This document shows positions 45,624-53,801 of a stretch of DNA of 64,000 nt, piece after piece; within the stretch, counting starts at the first letter, position 1; each line of letters begins with the position of its first letter. Source of the DNA: Candidatus Gastranaerophilales bacterium (lineage in GTDB: Bacteria; Cyanobacteriota; Vampirovibrionia; Gastranaerophilales; Gastranaerophilaceae); NCBI GenBank assembly GCA_944324405.1, contig CALUWF010000001.1:186001-250000 (forward strand). The letters are read 5' to 3'. The position numbers and the translations under genes are program-made. A model generated the notes under the pieces. It ran no database searches and had not been told where the DNA came from. It saw only the letters and a list, made by a program, of their open reading frames with translations.

Positions 45624-46303
45624 CAAGAAAAGTTGAAGTATTTACGGGCGCATACGCCTCGGGCAAAAGCGAAACATCGATAAACAGGGCACTTCAATAC
45701 GTTAGCAGGGGTAAAAACATCACCCTTGTTGATCTTGATACGGTTGAGCCTGCGTATTGCATGCGCCCCATTATAGGCGAGCTTGAAAGCAGAGGGATTA
45801 AAGTAATTGCGCAGAGTGATTACTTCGGGCTTGGCGAAGCGGGAAGCTATGTAACGGGCGAGCAGATTAACTGCTTAAAATCAACATCCGATGATATTAT
45901 AATAGATGTGGGATACGGTGCAACGGGGCTTGATACGCTTGATATTTTAAACGGCATTTCGGATGAAGAAAATCTTAAAATCTATCTTGTCGTAAATACT
46001 TCAAAATTTGAAACACGCGATAAAGAGAGCATTTTAGAGTACATTGAATTTTCATCCGGCTTAAATAAAACCCCCTGGAAAAAGTTCTCGGGTTTTATTT
46101 CAAATACGCACCTCTCGCATGAAACAACGGTAAACGACATCATACGCGGTTATGAGCTTTTAAAGACGGTATCTTCGGAAACAAAAATCCCTATTGCTGC
46201 AATAGGTGCGGATGAAAAATTTAAATATGACTTTAAAAGCGGCTTTTATGATAATGTTGAAATTTGGTTTTATGAAAGGCTTATGCCGCACGCACTGTGG
46301 TAG
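45620..46303 (+). CDS. P-loop NTPase of unknown function
   Basis: 227 residues. Walker A FTGAYASGKSETSINRAL, then VDLDTVEPAYCMRP (a MinD/SIMIBI-like switch) and IIDVGYGATGLDTLDIL (Walker B). Starts with TTG in a TTGA overlap: the TGA is the stop of the HD-GYP gene, so translation is coupled. Such proteins are common in anaerobes, but I cannot name a substrate. It ends the 11-kb plus-strand run; the phage-like cluster converges on it. Confidence 0.8.
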   Translation: MTRKVEVFTGAYASGKSETSINRALQYVSRGKNITLVDLDTVEPAYCMRPIIGELESRGIKVIAQSDYFGLGEAGSYVTGEQINCLKSTSDDIIIDVGYGATGLDTLDILNGISDEENLKIYLVVNTSKFETRDKESILEYIEFSSGLNKTPWKKFSGFISNTHLSHETTVNDIIRGYELLKTVSSETKIPIAAIGADEKFKYDFKSGFYDNVEIWFYERLMPHALW

Positions 46304-46321
46304 TTTTAAATACCTCAACCT

Positions 46322-46564
46322 TTAATCTCCGTGGCTTTGAAGGAAATAATCGTAAATTTTGTCAATTTTTTCCTTTATTTCGCCCCACTGGTTTTTAAGC
46401 TCTTCAATATAAATAACCGAGGCAAAACGTTTCTGGCATTCGTTCATAATTTCTCTGTGTTTTTTCTCGAGCAACTCAGGTGTTACAAAAATCTTCATTT
46501 GCAGGGCAAAAATAATAACAGCGATTAAAATAGGCGCAAATTCAATGTATTGTTCAATATTCAT
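46322..46564 (-). CDS. Small membrane protein at the end of the phage-like cluster (possible lysis/holin-related)
   Basis: 80 residues: a single N-terminal membrane helix (FAPILIAVIIFALQMKIFV) then a coiled coil with many Lys/Glu (EKKHREIMNECQKRF, KNQWGEIKEKIDKIYDY). This layout suits a membrane-anchored lysis accessory protein, but homology is not proven. It follows the large terminase gene by 13 nt. Confidence 0.65.
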   Translation of the reverse strand: MNIEQYIEFAPILIAVIIFALQMKIFVTPELLEKKHREIMNECQKRFASVIYIEELKNQWGEIKEKIDKIYDYFLQSHGD

Positions 46565-46577
46565 TTTTTATCCTTTC

Positions 46578-47867
46578 TTATGTAATGGGAAAATAGTATT
46601 CAACAAGATAGCTTGCAGCATCAAAAGGGTGAGAGAGAAATTTCAATTCTTTATTATTTTTTATTGCATAATAAGTGGGAATATCAATAACAGAAGCCCC
46701 TTCGCGATATTTTAGATTATTCAGGTTATAAATTAATTTCTCGCATTTGGGATCAATTAAAATTCTTACCTGCCCCTCCATAGACTTTATCATGGAACAA
46801 AAAGCCGCTACTCTGTTTTTAATCGGAGGATTAAAGCGCCTCAGATGAAATTCTACATTTCTTTTCATTTTTTGCTCAAAAAAACTGCGAATAATCATAT
46901 AATTTGTGTACTCACTCACACATGTGCGATTGTCGCCTGAGGCATCACCGTTTATAATAATTTTTCCTTTATGATAAGGGTATCTGCGCGCAAACTCCTC
47001 GCAAGTATGAAAAGTTGTAGTATTTTCAAGGACAATTTCATCAAAAAAATAAACTTTATGGTTGTCAATATGCGCTAAAATCCAACACATCGGATCCACG
47101 TTAAAATCACATGTAATATGAAGGTCGCACATATCAAGATAATTAACCTTTCGGATATTTTCCTCGCTGAAATTAGGCACCACAAGCGGGCAGTTATCCT
47201 CCTCAAATTCCCCCAACACATTCTTTTTATAGTAATTTTCATCGTATGCGCTTTTTAAATTTTCGCAAAAACCCTCGGGCAGATAAATATTTTCGGTTGA
47301 AGGCGCGTAAACAATACGATAATTTTGCTTTTTATTATCGTAAAAATTTTTGTAAATCCAGCCGCGCCTGCTCTGCGGGTTTGTATGCCCAAAAATTCTG
47401 TATTTAAAATCCTTCCAATATTTTTTCTTTTTCTGGCGCATACGTCCCAAAAGCATTTTAAAAGTAGCCTCGGGTATGTCGGACATCTCTTCGATTTCGG
47501 CAAAGCCCAAATTAAGCGATTTTAGTTTATTTGGTTCGTCAAAATGACGAAAAAGAATATTTGAGCCGTTTTTAAAGACAATTTTTTGTTCGGATTTTAT
47601 AAACTGCCAGTCGCTGCCTTCCTTAAGTCCGAAATTTTCAAAATGCTCAAAATAACTCAAAAGTGTTGTATCACGCACGAGAGTATATGTTTGCGCGCCG
47701 CAAAGTCCGTTTATACCCGGAAATTTAAGACATAAAAGTGTCCCCAAAAGCGACCCGGCCCAGGTTTTACCCGAGCCGAATCCTCCTTGATATACACACA
47801 CGTCTAATTCCTCATTATGCGGGACTTCAAGAAACTTTTTCTGTGTTTTAAGGAGTTTGTACTTCAT
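46578..47867 (-). CDS. Phage terminase large subunit
   Basis: 429 residues; DNA-packaging motor. Walker A is QGGFGSGKTWAGSLLG, Walker B GFAEIEEMSD, a C-motif-like FGHTNPQS, and the nuclease Asp residues lie in CDFNVDPMCW and INGDASGDNR. The ATG at 47867 has AGGAGGT upstream and overlaps the portal gene by 20 nt. Full length with no stops, so probably functional. Confidence 0.92.
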   Translation of the reverse strand: MKYKLLKTQKKFLEVPHNEELDVCVYQGGFGSGKTWAGSLLGTLLCLKFPGINGLCGAQTYTLVRDTTLLSYFEHFENFGLKEGSDWQFIKSEQKIVFKNGSNILFRHFDEPNKLKSLNLGFAEIEEMSDIPEATFKMLLGRMRQKKKKYWKDFKYRIFGHTNPQSRRGWIYKNFYDNKKQNYRIVYAPSTENIYLPEGFCENLKSAYDENYYKKNVLGEFEEDNCPLVVPNFSEENIRKVNYLDMCDLHITCDFNVDPMCWILAHIDNHKVYFFDEIVLENTTTFHTCEEFARRYPYHKGKIIINGDASGDNRTCVSEYTNYMIIRSFFEQKMKRNVEFHLRRFNPPIKNRVAAFCSMIKSMEGQVRILIDPKCEKLIYNLNNLKYREGASVIDIPTYYAIKNNKELKFLSHPFDAASYLVEYYFPIT

Positions 47868-49533
47868 TTTGCACACCTCCTGAAATTTGAGTATCATCTA
47901 TTAGAAATTTTGAAGTATTTTCGACACCCAAACTTAAAAGCGCATATTTAAAGCATTCCTGCCAGTTTATTTTTTGTGCAACACTTTGAATTTTTGAAAA
48001 TTCTGAAATTGTTTTTTGAATTTCTCTGTATTTATTTTCCCGCGCAAGGCTTGTTTTTCTGTCTGAGTATTTATATATAAAATTGCCTTCGCGAACATCC
48101 GGTGTAATTTCAAGTACAACCGGTTTGCCCTCGCTTATGGTGCTTATTTTGCTTGTGCCCATCATAAAATTTGCATACGTTGCGGCTGTTTTTTCAAGAA
48201 GAGGGATAATTACTTTTCTGTTGATGGCGTCAACAAAACTGTTAAGGCGCGCATTTTGCCCGCTTGCCGTATAGTTTAACTCCGTTGCGGTGCGCTCGCC
48301 TGCCTGCTGCACGCTTCCTGCCATATTGTCAAAAACTCCCGTTGCGCGCTCAATTTGGCTTTTAAAAAATTTTATAAATTCCCATCCGCCAAGCATTGCG
48401 CTAAAGTTAAGGGGCTGAGGCATTTGAGGCAAAAGTGCCGAATCGTATTCAATAATTTTGCCCGGTTTAACTTCGATTTCACCCCTAAAAGCACCTTTTG
48501 GCGCAAGGAAAGGAGGATTTGAAACAAGCTTGTGTCCTAAAATCTGAGTCTGCATAATATCACATGCCGCACTAAGAACGGGGATAACAGGAGCAAGAGG
48601 GCTTAATCCGCGCTTTGTCAAAGGGTCGCAGATAATATTTGCATAGATATAAGGACAGCTTACATAAGGATTGGGTTCGTTTTGGATTACGGCAGTTCTT
48701 CCCGCCACAACAACAAGACGATTTTTGAGTATTTTACCGCTTTCAAGCCTTATATCGCCAAAGTATTTCAAAACTTCAACAAGCCCGTCCGAAATTCCCG
48801 TTGTATCCTTGTCTTTTTTTGAACGCTCAAGCAGAGTGTCAAGCTCGTCTTTTGTCTCTTTTGTCATGGTAAAATTCTCTTTATTTTCAAGAATTTCGTT
48901 TATTTCCATATAGCTTCTTTGAATTTTCGGACAATTATCCCACCTTTTTGCCCTTTTTGTGTCAAAAACAAAATCACTTGATGAAATAACCTTTAAAGAA
49001 GCGCCTTCATAGGTTTTTTCTTTTATGATTTTAAAAGGATTTAAAAGAGGGTTTTGAATTTTCTCATAAAGCGATGTTGCACATCTTTTCTTGCGCCATC
49101 TTGTTTCCCAGCCCACAAAAAGCACAACTTCGCCCGTGAGGATTAATTTGTCTATAATTTCTTCCAACTTGTCCGAAAATTTCATCTTCTCAAGCGAATT
49201 GCACAAAAAAAGCTTATGGGCATTTGCGCGCTGCGAATTTGAATTATCTAATTCGCACACATCAAAAAGCCCCTCCGGATAGGATGCGATAGCCTCAAGC
49301 AGATGTGCTTTTAAAGTTGCCGCCTGTTCCCAGCAGTCAGGCAGATTTAACTTTTTTGAACCGAGTTCGCCATGAGAATAAGAGCCAAAAATAGCATCGT
49401 TAACGCTTTTTATATGTGTAAGCTGATTTCTCCTCGCTTCGTTTAATTTGTCAAATTTCTCACAAATTTTATTTTTAATTTCTTCAAGTTCATCGCCGCT
49501 TAATTTTACGGGCTCAAAATCGTCATATTTCAT
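47848..49533 (-). CDS. Phage portal / head-tail connector protein
   Basis: 561 residues. Portal features: long alpha-beta stem with DPLTKRGLSPLAPVIP, an N-terminal CWEQAATLKAHLLEAIA, and the C-terminal wing/crown with QQAGERTATELNYTASGQNARLNSF, typical of podovirus connectors. ATG at 49533 with AAAGGT upstream, 13 nt after the small terminase stop. Confidence 0.85.
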   Translation of the reverse strand: MKYDDFEPVKLSGDELEEIKNKICEKFDKLNEARRNQLTHIKSVNDAIFGSYSHGELGSKKLNLPDCWEQAATLKAHLLEAIASYPEGLFDVCELDNSNSQRANAHKLFLCNSLEKMKFSDKLEEIIDKLILTGEVVLFVGWETRWRKKRCATSLYEKIQNPLLNPFKIIKEKTYEGASLKVISSSDFVFDTKRAKRWDNCPKIQRSYMEINEILENKENFTMTKETKDELDTLLERSKKDKDTTGISDGLVEVLKYFGDIRLESGKILKNRLVVVAGRTAVIQNEPNPYVSCPYIYANIICDPLTKRGLSPLAPVIPVLSAACDIMQTQILGHKLVSNPPFLAPKGAFRGEIEVKPGKIIEYDSALLPQMPQPLNFSAMLGGWEFIKFFKSQIERATGVFDNMAGSVQQAGERTATELNYTASGQNARLNSFVDAINRKVIIPLLEKTAATYANFMMGTSKISTISEGKPVVLEITPDVREGNFIYKYSDRKTSLARENKYREIQKTISEFSKIQSVAQKINWQECFKYALLSLGVENTSKFLIDDTQISGGVQNEVQTP

Positions 49534-49546
49534 AGTAAAACCTTTC

Positions 49547-49951
49547 TTAAATTTTATCCGGGTCCAGCCCTTCAATGCTTTCAAATATTGATTTTTTCGT
49601 CTTAATTTCTTCATATTTACTTGTACCGAGCTGCTTACAAAGACCGTCAAGTGCCCTTAGCGCAAGCTGCGGCTCTCTCAGACCGTTTTCATCCTCAAAA
49701 AAAGCGTACTCTATTATTTTTAAATACTTTTGCACAACGAATGCTTTTGTGATTTCCAATTTTTTAACGCTTTTTTTGATAATCTCGTCAAGAACTTTAA
49801 GACATTTTGGGTCATCCAAAATTTTCTTTACATTTGTAACAGAAGCTTGATTTGTATATCCTGCAAGCTGCGCACTCAGCGCACAGTCAAGAGTTTTGGC
49901 ATAATTTTCAAGAAATTTTTTTTGATTAATATTAATATTTTCTTTATTCAT
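49547..49951 (-). CDS. Phage terminase small subunit
   Basis: 134 residues. N-terminal DNA-binding helices typical of terminase small subunits (NQKKFLENYAKTLDCALSAQLAGYTNQASV) and a helical oligomerisation part. Its leader, about 200 nt, contains the predicted plus-strand antisense RNA at 50012-50062. First gene of the terS-portal-terL set. Confidence 0.85.
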   Translation of the reverse strand: MNKENININQKKFLENYAKTLDCALSAQLAGYTNQASVTNVKKILDDPKCLKVLDEIIKKSVKKLEITKAFVVQKYLKIIEYAFFEDENGLREPQLALRALDGLCKQLGTSKYEEIKTKKSIFESIEGLDPDKI

Positions 49952-49976
49952 TTTTTAATATTTCTTAATAAAGTCA

Positions 49977-50005
49977 TTGCAATTTATGAATTAATTATGT
50001 ACAAT
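49977..50005 (+). promoter_or_regulatory. Plus-strand promoter inside the phage-like cluster
   Basis: TTGCAA (49977-49982), 17-nt spacer, TACAAT (50000-50005). No open reading frame follows; the transcript would meet a strong terminator after about 50 nt. Confidence 0.5.
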
Positions 50006-50011
50006 AAAGGT

Positions 50012-50062
50012 GTTGTTAATGCTTCGGCTAGTATGCGAATGGGGTTTCGACCCCTTTTTTTT
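50012..50062 (+). ncRNA. Predicted short antisense RNA (about 50 nt)
   Basis: A plus-strand promoter at 49977-50005 and an intrinsic terminator GGGG-TTTCGA-CCCC plus T8 at 50041-50062 define a transcript of about 51 nt. It is complementary to the leader of the small terminase mRNA. The region also has TGCGAAT (50034-50040) inverted at 50080-50086. Existence is inferred from signals only. Confidence 0.4.
50041..50062 (+). terminator. Plus-strand terminator of the predicted antisense RNA
   Basis: GGGG (50041-50044) pairs with CCCC (50051-50054); loop TTTCGA; T8 follows. Confidence 0.75.
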
Positions 50063-50100
50063 GTCCGGTTCTTAAGGTAATTCGCACAACAAAAGCAATA

Positions 50101-50137
50101 AAAGCCCCGGCACGGCTTTATTGGAGCGCACCGGGGT
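50101..50137 (-). terminator. Terminator after the capsid/scaffold genes
   Basis: On the minus strand CCCCGGTGCG pairs with CGTGCCGGGG (one wobble-type mismatch) and is followed by CTTTTATT, about 10 nt past the stop of the scaffold-like gene. Confidence 0.8.
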
Positions 50138-50146
50138 AAAATAATC

Positions 50147-50794
50147 TCAGCTGTTTTTTATGAGGTTTAATATTTGTGCGTCAATTTCGTCTTTGTGCTT
50201 TAAAAATTCCTCATTTGACATTTTATCTATGTCGCTTGCGCTGTAAAAAGGCGTGCTTTTAAGAGTGCCTTCAACTCCTTGGTCTGCCGAATTTTCAAGT
50301 TTATTTAAAAATTTGGAATTTTCATTCATGAGAAATTGCGAATATTTTGGATTTTTAGCACAAAAACGCTTAATTGCCGCTTCTTCTACAGCTTTTGTGA
50401 GCTTCGCTATTTTTGCAAGCTCATCCGCGTCAAAATCGGTGTTTATAGAGTTTAAATATTCAAAAAGAATTTCGCGTTCTTTAAAAAAATCAGGATTTTC
50501 ACTCATAAATTTTTCAAAGACCTGCGGCATGCTGTTTTCTTTTTGAATTTGCCCGTTGTTTAAAGCAGGTTTTATTTGATTTAAATTATTTACATTTTTA
50601 ATGTTAGAAGCCGCAAGGTTCTGGGCATTATTTAAATACAAGGACTTTAAGAGAGCTTCCAAGGATTCTCTCAAGCCGGGCATACTATTCGATGTTGTTT
50701 GACGTTGGTATGGGCTTGCCTGTGCCGATAAGGTGTTGGGTCTTTGCCCCAAAAGCGCCTTCATTAAAAGTTCTTGAACCATATTATCTTTCAT
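50147..50794 (-). CDS. Probable scaffold-like phage protein
   Basis: 215 residues: hydrophilic, Asn/Gln-rich N-terminal third (PNTLSAQASPYQRQTTSNS) and charged helical C-terminal part (KFMSENPDFFKEREILFEYL, DELAKIAKLTKAVEEAA). No hydrophobic core or known motif. Size, composition and position next to the coat protein suggest an internal scaffold; assignment is contextual. Confidence 0.6.
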   Translation of the reverse strand: MKDNMVQELLMKALLGQRPNTLSAQASPYQRQTTSNSMPGLRESLEALLKSLYLNNAQNLAASNIKNVNNLNQIKPALNNGQIQKENSMPQVFEKFMSENPDFFKEREILFEYLNSINTDFDADELAKIAKLTKAVEEAAIKRFCAKNPKYSQFLMNENSKFLNKLENSADQGVEGTLKSTPFYSASDIDKMSNEEFLKHKDEIDAQILNLIKNS

Positions 50795-50826
50795 CTTATC
50801 CCTTCCTTTAACCTAGTTTTACGTAC

Positions 50827-50847
50827 GTCCCTTCGGGGACTTTTTTT
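50827..50847 (+). terminator. Plus-strand terminator between scaffold and coat genes
   Basis: GTCCC-TTCG-GGGAC with T7 after it; the UUCG tetraloop is very stable. It faces against the minus-strand phage genes. Confidence 0.7.
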
Positions 50848-50918
50848 ATGGGGTTTTTGCAAATTTGCAGGGGCAAAACTACAGCCTGTATTTTTAATGT
50901 CCGGCTGCAAAAAGCCTC

Positions 50919-51791
50919 TTACAGTTCGCATTTTAAAACCGCAAGCGCTTTTGGATTAACCGCAAGAGCACCAAAGGTATAAAGACCTCTTACAATTGTG
51001 TCAAAGGATTGCTCTGCTCTTATTTGTTCGAATTTTTTCAATTGGGAAGCGTAAGTAATCCCCTCTGTTGTGCCTGCCATAATCGTATAGCTGTCATCTT
51101 CTTCATCTTTTCCGACATTGTTGCTTACAAATACATCAAGCCCTGCTATTCTGCCGATTGAGCCTTCCTTTTTAGCTTTGTCCGATTCATTTGAGGCACC
51201 CGAGAACTGTTCGCACAAAAGTAAAATCTCTTCCACATCAGGATGCACCACAACCCAGCCGTGTTTTTGAGCTGTTAGTGCGCCTGAATTTTTCAACAGT
51301 TTTGCAAGGGAAACAAACTGAGAATAAACATTGGATGAGCTTAATGTCAGGGGTGTTGAAGACTGTCCTTGAATAATGTTATCGCTGTCAACTTTAGAGT
51401 TAAGGGAGAAAATGTATTTATCAATCGCTTCATCGATTGACTTTTGTGCTTTCTCAAGAATTGTTTCACCAAGGGCAATGTTGGTCTGCGCCTGTGTAAT
51501 ATCAGGCACACTGAAAGCAAAATAAAGACTTTGGTCAAGTTTTAAAACATCACTTGAAAAACTTGCCGCACTGTAAGCGGGAAGGGTTCCCGTATAAGTG
51601 CCCGTTGCAACGCTTTTAGGTGTTGCAATTTTAATTTCCGCCGTTCCTTTGTCTGCATCTGCCTGATAATCGCGATTTACACACTGTAGCATGGTGCAGG
51701 TTTTGTCAAGGCCCGAGTTAATTTTTTTGCTCCAAGTTGAAACAATTAAACTTGCGTAATTTTGTGCAGGTGTTGTTTGTTGTTCTGACAT
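50919..51791 (-). CDS. Major capsid (coat) protein
   Basis: 290 residues. Coat-like texture: AEIKIATPKSVATGTYTGTLPAYS (N-terminal arm and strand), DITQAQTNIALGETILEKAQKSIDEAIDKYIF (spine helix), WVVVHPDVEEILLLCEQF, IAGLDVFVSNNVG and GITYASQLKKFEQIRAEQSFDTIVRGLYTFGALAVNP. These fit P22/T7-type HK97-fold coat proteins by pattern. Good Shine-Dalgarno; the scaffold-like gene is downstream. Confidence 0.82.
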   Translation of the reverse strand: MSEQQTTPAQNYASLIVSTWSKKINSGLDKTCTMLQCVNRDYQADADKGTAEIKIATPKSVATGTYTGTLPAYSAASFSSDVLKLDQSLYFAFSVPDITQAQTNIALGETILEKAQKSIDEAIDKYIFSLNSKVDSDNIIQGQSSTPLTLSSSNVYSQFVSLAKLLKNSGALTAQKHGWVVVHPDVEEILLLCEQFSGASNESDKAKKEGSIGRIAGLDVFVSNNVGKDEEDDSYTIMAGTTEGITYASQLKKFEQIRAEQSFDTIVRGLYTFGALAVNPKALAVLKCEL

Positions 51792-51828
51792 AATTTTTCC
51801 TTTCTTTTCTTATGCGCCCCCGCAGGCT

Positions 51829-52368
51829 TTATAATTCAAATGCGGGATTAAATTTTGTAAATAAGTATAAATCCTCTGTTTTTTCACCTCTGAAACATTC
51901 ATCTTTTAAAACGGCTTCAAGCTCAAAGCCGAGCTTTTGTATCAGCCTTCTTGCGCAGCTTTTGTTGCCGACCGTTTCAACGGTTAATTTTCTTACTTTC
52001 ATTTCTTCAAATAAAAACCTGATTGCGCGTTTTGCCATAACGTAAGAGCCAAAACCCCAGTACGGGCGGCATATGCAAAATGTCACCTTTGTATCAAAAA
52101 AACCTTTCGGCGCGGGCCTTGTTTCATAAAGATATAAAAAGCCCGCAAATTTTTCTTCATTATTTAAAAGTACAAAATAAATATGGTTTTTGAATCTGTG
52201 TATGAAACGCAAAAAGCGCTCTACGCTTGAAAAATTCAATTTGAAAAAATCCGGGTCAAAAAGCATTGTATGATATTTCAAACAGAGTCTGAAAAAATCA
52301 ACGAGTTCTTTTTGTCTTATTTTCTTAAAATTTATTTCAAATAAATCACTCAATTTATCTATTTTCAT
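51829..52368 (-). CDS. GNAT-family acetyltransferase within the phage-like cluster
   Basis: 179 residues. GNAT fold with acetyl-CoA loop PYWGFGSYVMAKRAIRFLFEE and VETVGNKSCARRLIQKLGFELEAV. Substrate unknown. Podoviruses often carry a GNAT-like virion-associated protein near the capsid gene, and RimJ-type modification is another option. It follows the same direction as the coat gene with a 37-nt gap. Confidence 0.8.
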   Translation of the reverse strand: MKIDKLSDLFEINFKKIRQKELVDFFRLCLKYHTMLFDPDFFKLNFSSVERFLRFIHRFKNHIYFVLLNNEEKFAGFLYLYETRPAPKGFFDTKVTFCICRPYWGFGSYVMAKRAIRFLFEEMKVRKLTVETVGNKSCARRLIQKLGFELEAVLKDECFRGEKTEDLYLFTKFNPAFEL

Positions 52369-52389
52369 TCTTGCCTCAATTGTAAATTT

Positions 52390-52902
52390 ATGGTATTTTT
52401 AACTTGTTTATATTGGAGAATGTGCATTATGCAAAATGATGAAAAATTTCTTGTTTTAGAACAGTACAGAATATACTCGGAAGCCAAAGAAGCTTTTACG
52501 ACAAGGAATTTTCAAACAAACAGATTTTATCTTATACTTTCCCTTGTACTGTTTTTGCTTTTATATGTATTTTATGCACTTACTCCGTCCCTTATGCCGC
52601 TTATTGTCGGTTCTATCATCGGCATGTCGGTGTGTGTAATGTGGTGGCTCAATTTGGACAGTTATCAATTTTTAATTAAAATAAAATACGCCAAAGTCTT
52701 GGAAGAAATCGAAAATCTTTTGCCCACAAACCCTTACAAAAAAGAGTTTGAAGCATTTTGCGAAGCCAAAAAGAATAAAAGAGCGGTTGTGTTTTCGGAT
52801 TTCCAAAAACTCCTCGTAATAGTTCTTTTCTGCGTATTTTTTGTAATTTTCTCAAATAACGTGACTACTTTTGCGCTGAATTTCTTCAAAGCAGGTTTTT
52901 AG
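52390..52902 (+). CDS. Plus-strand membrane protein inside the phage-like cluster
   Basis: 170 residues, three membrane segments (FYLILSLVLFLLLYVFYALT, SLMPLIVGSIIGMSVCVMWW, LLVIVLFCVFFVIFSNNVTT). It is transcribed against all neighbouring phage genes; its last 4 bases overlap the end of the tail adaptor gene. In placement it resembles a 'moron' (accessory cargo gene). The ATG at 52390 or 52432 (MQNDEKF, closer to a GGAG) are both possible. Resembles small conserved membrane proteins of unknown role. Confidence 0.75.
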   Translation: MVFLTCLYWRMCIMQNDEKFLVLEQYRIYSEAKEAFTTRNFQTNRFYLILSLVLFLLLYVFYALTPSLMPLIVGSIIGMSVCVMWWLNLDSYQFLIKIKYAKVLEEIENLLPTNPYKKEFEAFCEAKKNKRAVVFSDFQKLLVIVLFCVFFVIFSNNVTTFALNFFKAGF

Positions 52903-53561
52903 CCAAAAGTAATCATAGGTGAATTTTCATAAGATGCTCCGCTCTGCGTCCTTAAATTCGCAAGAGCATTAAAGTAAAGCGTTCTCCAGTAGCCGAATTT
53001 TGCAAAAGAAGGATTTGCTTTCACTTTTATAAGTGTGCCATACACAAGGACAGGCTCAATGTGCGAAGCAGGGATAATACTTGTGTCTTGTTTTTCCTCC
53101 ATTTTTATTTTTCTCTTGCCTGACGCATCGCGCGCAAAAAGATTTCTTGTATAAACAACATTAAGCTCTCTTGACTGTTCAAAAGGAAGCGTAACTATTT
53201 TATTTTCGACATTTGAATAAACATTTGCAAAGTTCATTTTGCATCTTAAAAAAACGGCGGGAGGAATAAATTTGTATTTTTTATTTCCTTCAAATATTGA
53301 TATTATTTTCCCGTCAAAATTATCAAATATCGTATCTTGGTTCATATCAAGAGTGATTATGCTCCGCTCAAGCAAAAAATCCCATATACACGAGCTTAAA
53401 ACCTCCGCATTTACAATATTTATAAGATTTAAAATTCTTTTATGCTCGCTTTTCACAATTTCATCAAAATCGCTGACTTCCCTCCAATTAAGTTCGTTTA
53501 AAACTTTTGTGAAAATTTCAAAATAATTTGGTTTTGGTACTTCCGCAATGTTCTGACTCAT
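52899..53561 (-). CDS. Podovirus-type tail adaptor (head-completion) protein
   Basis: 220 residues: N-terminal helices (VLNELNWREVSDFDEIVKSEHKRIL, INIVNAEVLSSCIWDFLL) then beta-rich segments and a C-terminal helix (FGYWRTLYFNALANL). This is the layout of T7 gp11/P22 gp4 adaptors that join portal to tail nozzle. AGGAGG precedes the ATG. By pattern and position. Confidence 0.65.
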   Translation of the reverse strand: MSQNIAEVPKPNYFEIFTKVLNELNWREVSDFDEIVKSEHKRILNLINIVNAEVLSSCIWDFLLERSIITLDMNQDTIFDNFDGKIISIFEGNKKYKFIPPAVFLRCKMNFANVYSNVENKIVTLPFEQSRELNVVYTRNLFARDASGKRKIKMEEKQDTSIIPASHIEPVLVYGTLIKVKANPSFAKFGYWRTLYFNALANLRTQSGASYENSPMITFG

Positions 53562-53570
53562 TATTCCTCC

Positions 53571-53801
53571 TTAAATAAATCCTAAAAATTCATATTTAAA
53601 TCCGCAGTATACAAACCTATCCAGGCCTTCAAGATATATTTTTGAAGCAAGTTTCTTCCCGCGAAGGCTGCATTTTAAATCTTCCAACAGTTTATTTGAA
53701 CGGATTTTAATTTTAAAATTAGTGTGCAGAGAGCTTTTTATCCATATTGCACGCTCTTTCAGCATTTGTTCGTATTCAAAGTTGCCATGCTTAAAAGTCA
53801 T
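53571..53801 (-). CDS. Small hypothetical phage protein
   Basis: 76 basic residues (KSSLHTNFKIKIRSNKLLEDLKCSLRGKK segment). Overlaps the tail nozzle gene by 11 nt and is 9 nt ahead of the adaptor gene, so it is translated with them. No motif recognised. Confidence 0.6.
   Translation of the reverse strand: MTFKHGNFEYEQMLKERAIWIKSSLHTNFKIKIRSNKLLEDLKCSLRGKKLASKIYLEGLDRFVYCGFKYEFLGFI

Noticed and set aside
46300-46330. Phage attachment site at the left border of the phage-like cluster
   Set aside because: No direct repeat of convincing length shared with the right border (about 56.05-56.5 kb) was found by eye, and no tRNA is adjacent.
50011-50062. tRNA T-arm-like GGGGTTTCGACCCC
   Set aside because: The loop has six bases instead of seven, no anticodon or acceptor arms can be built, and a T8 run follows at once: a terminator fits better.
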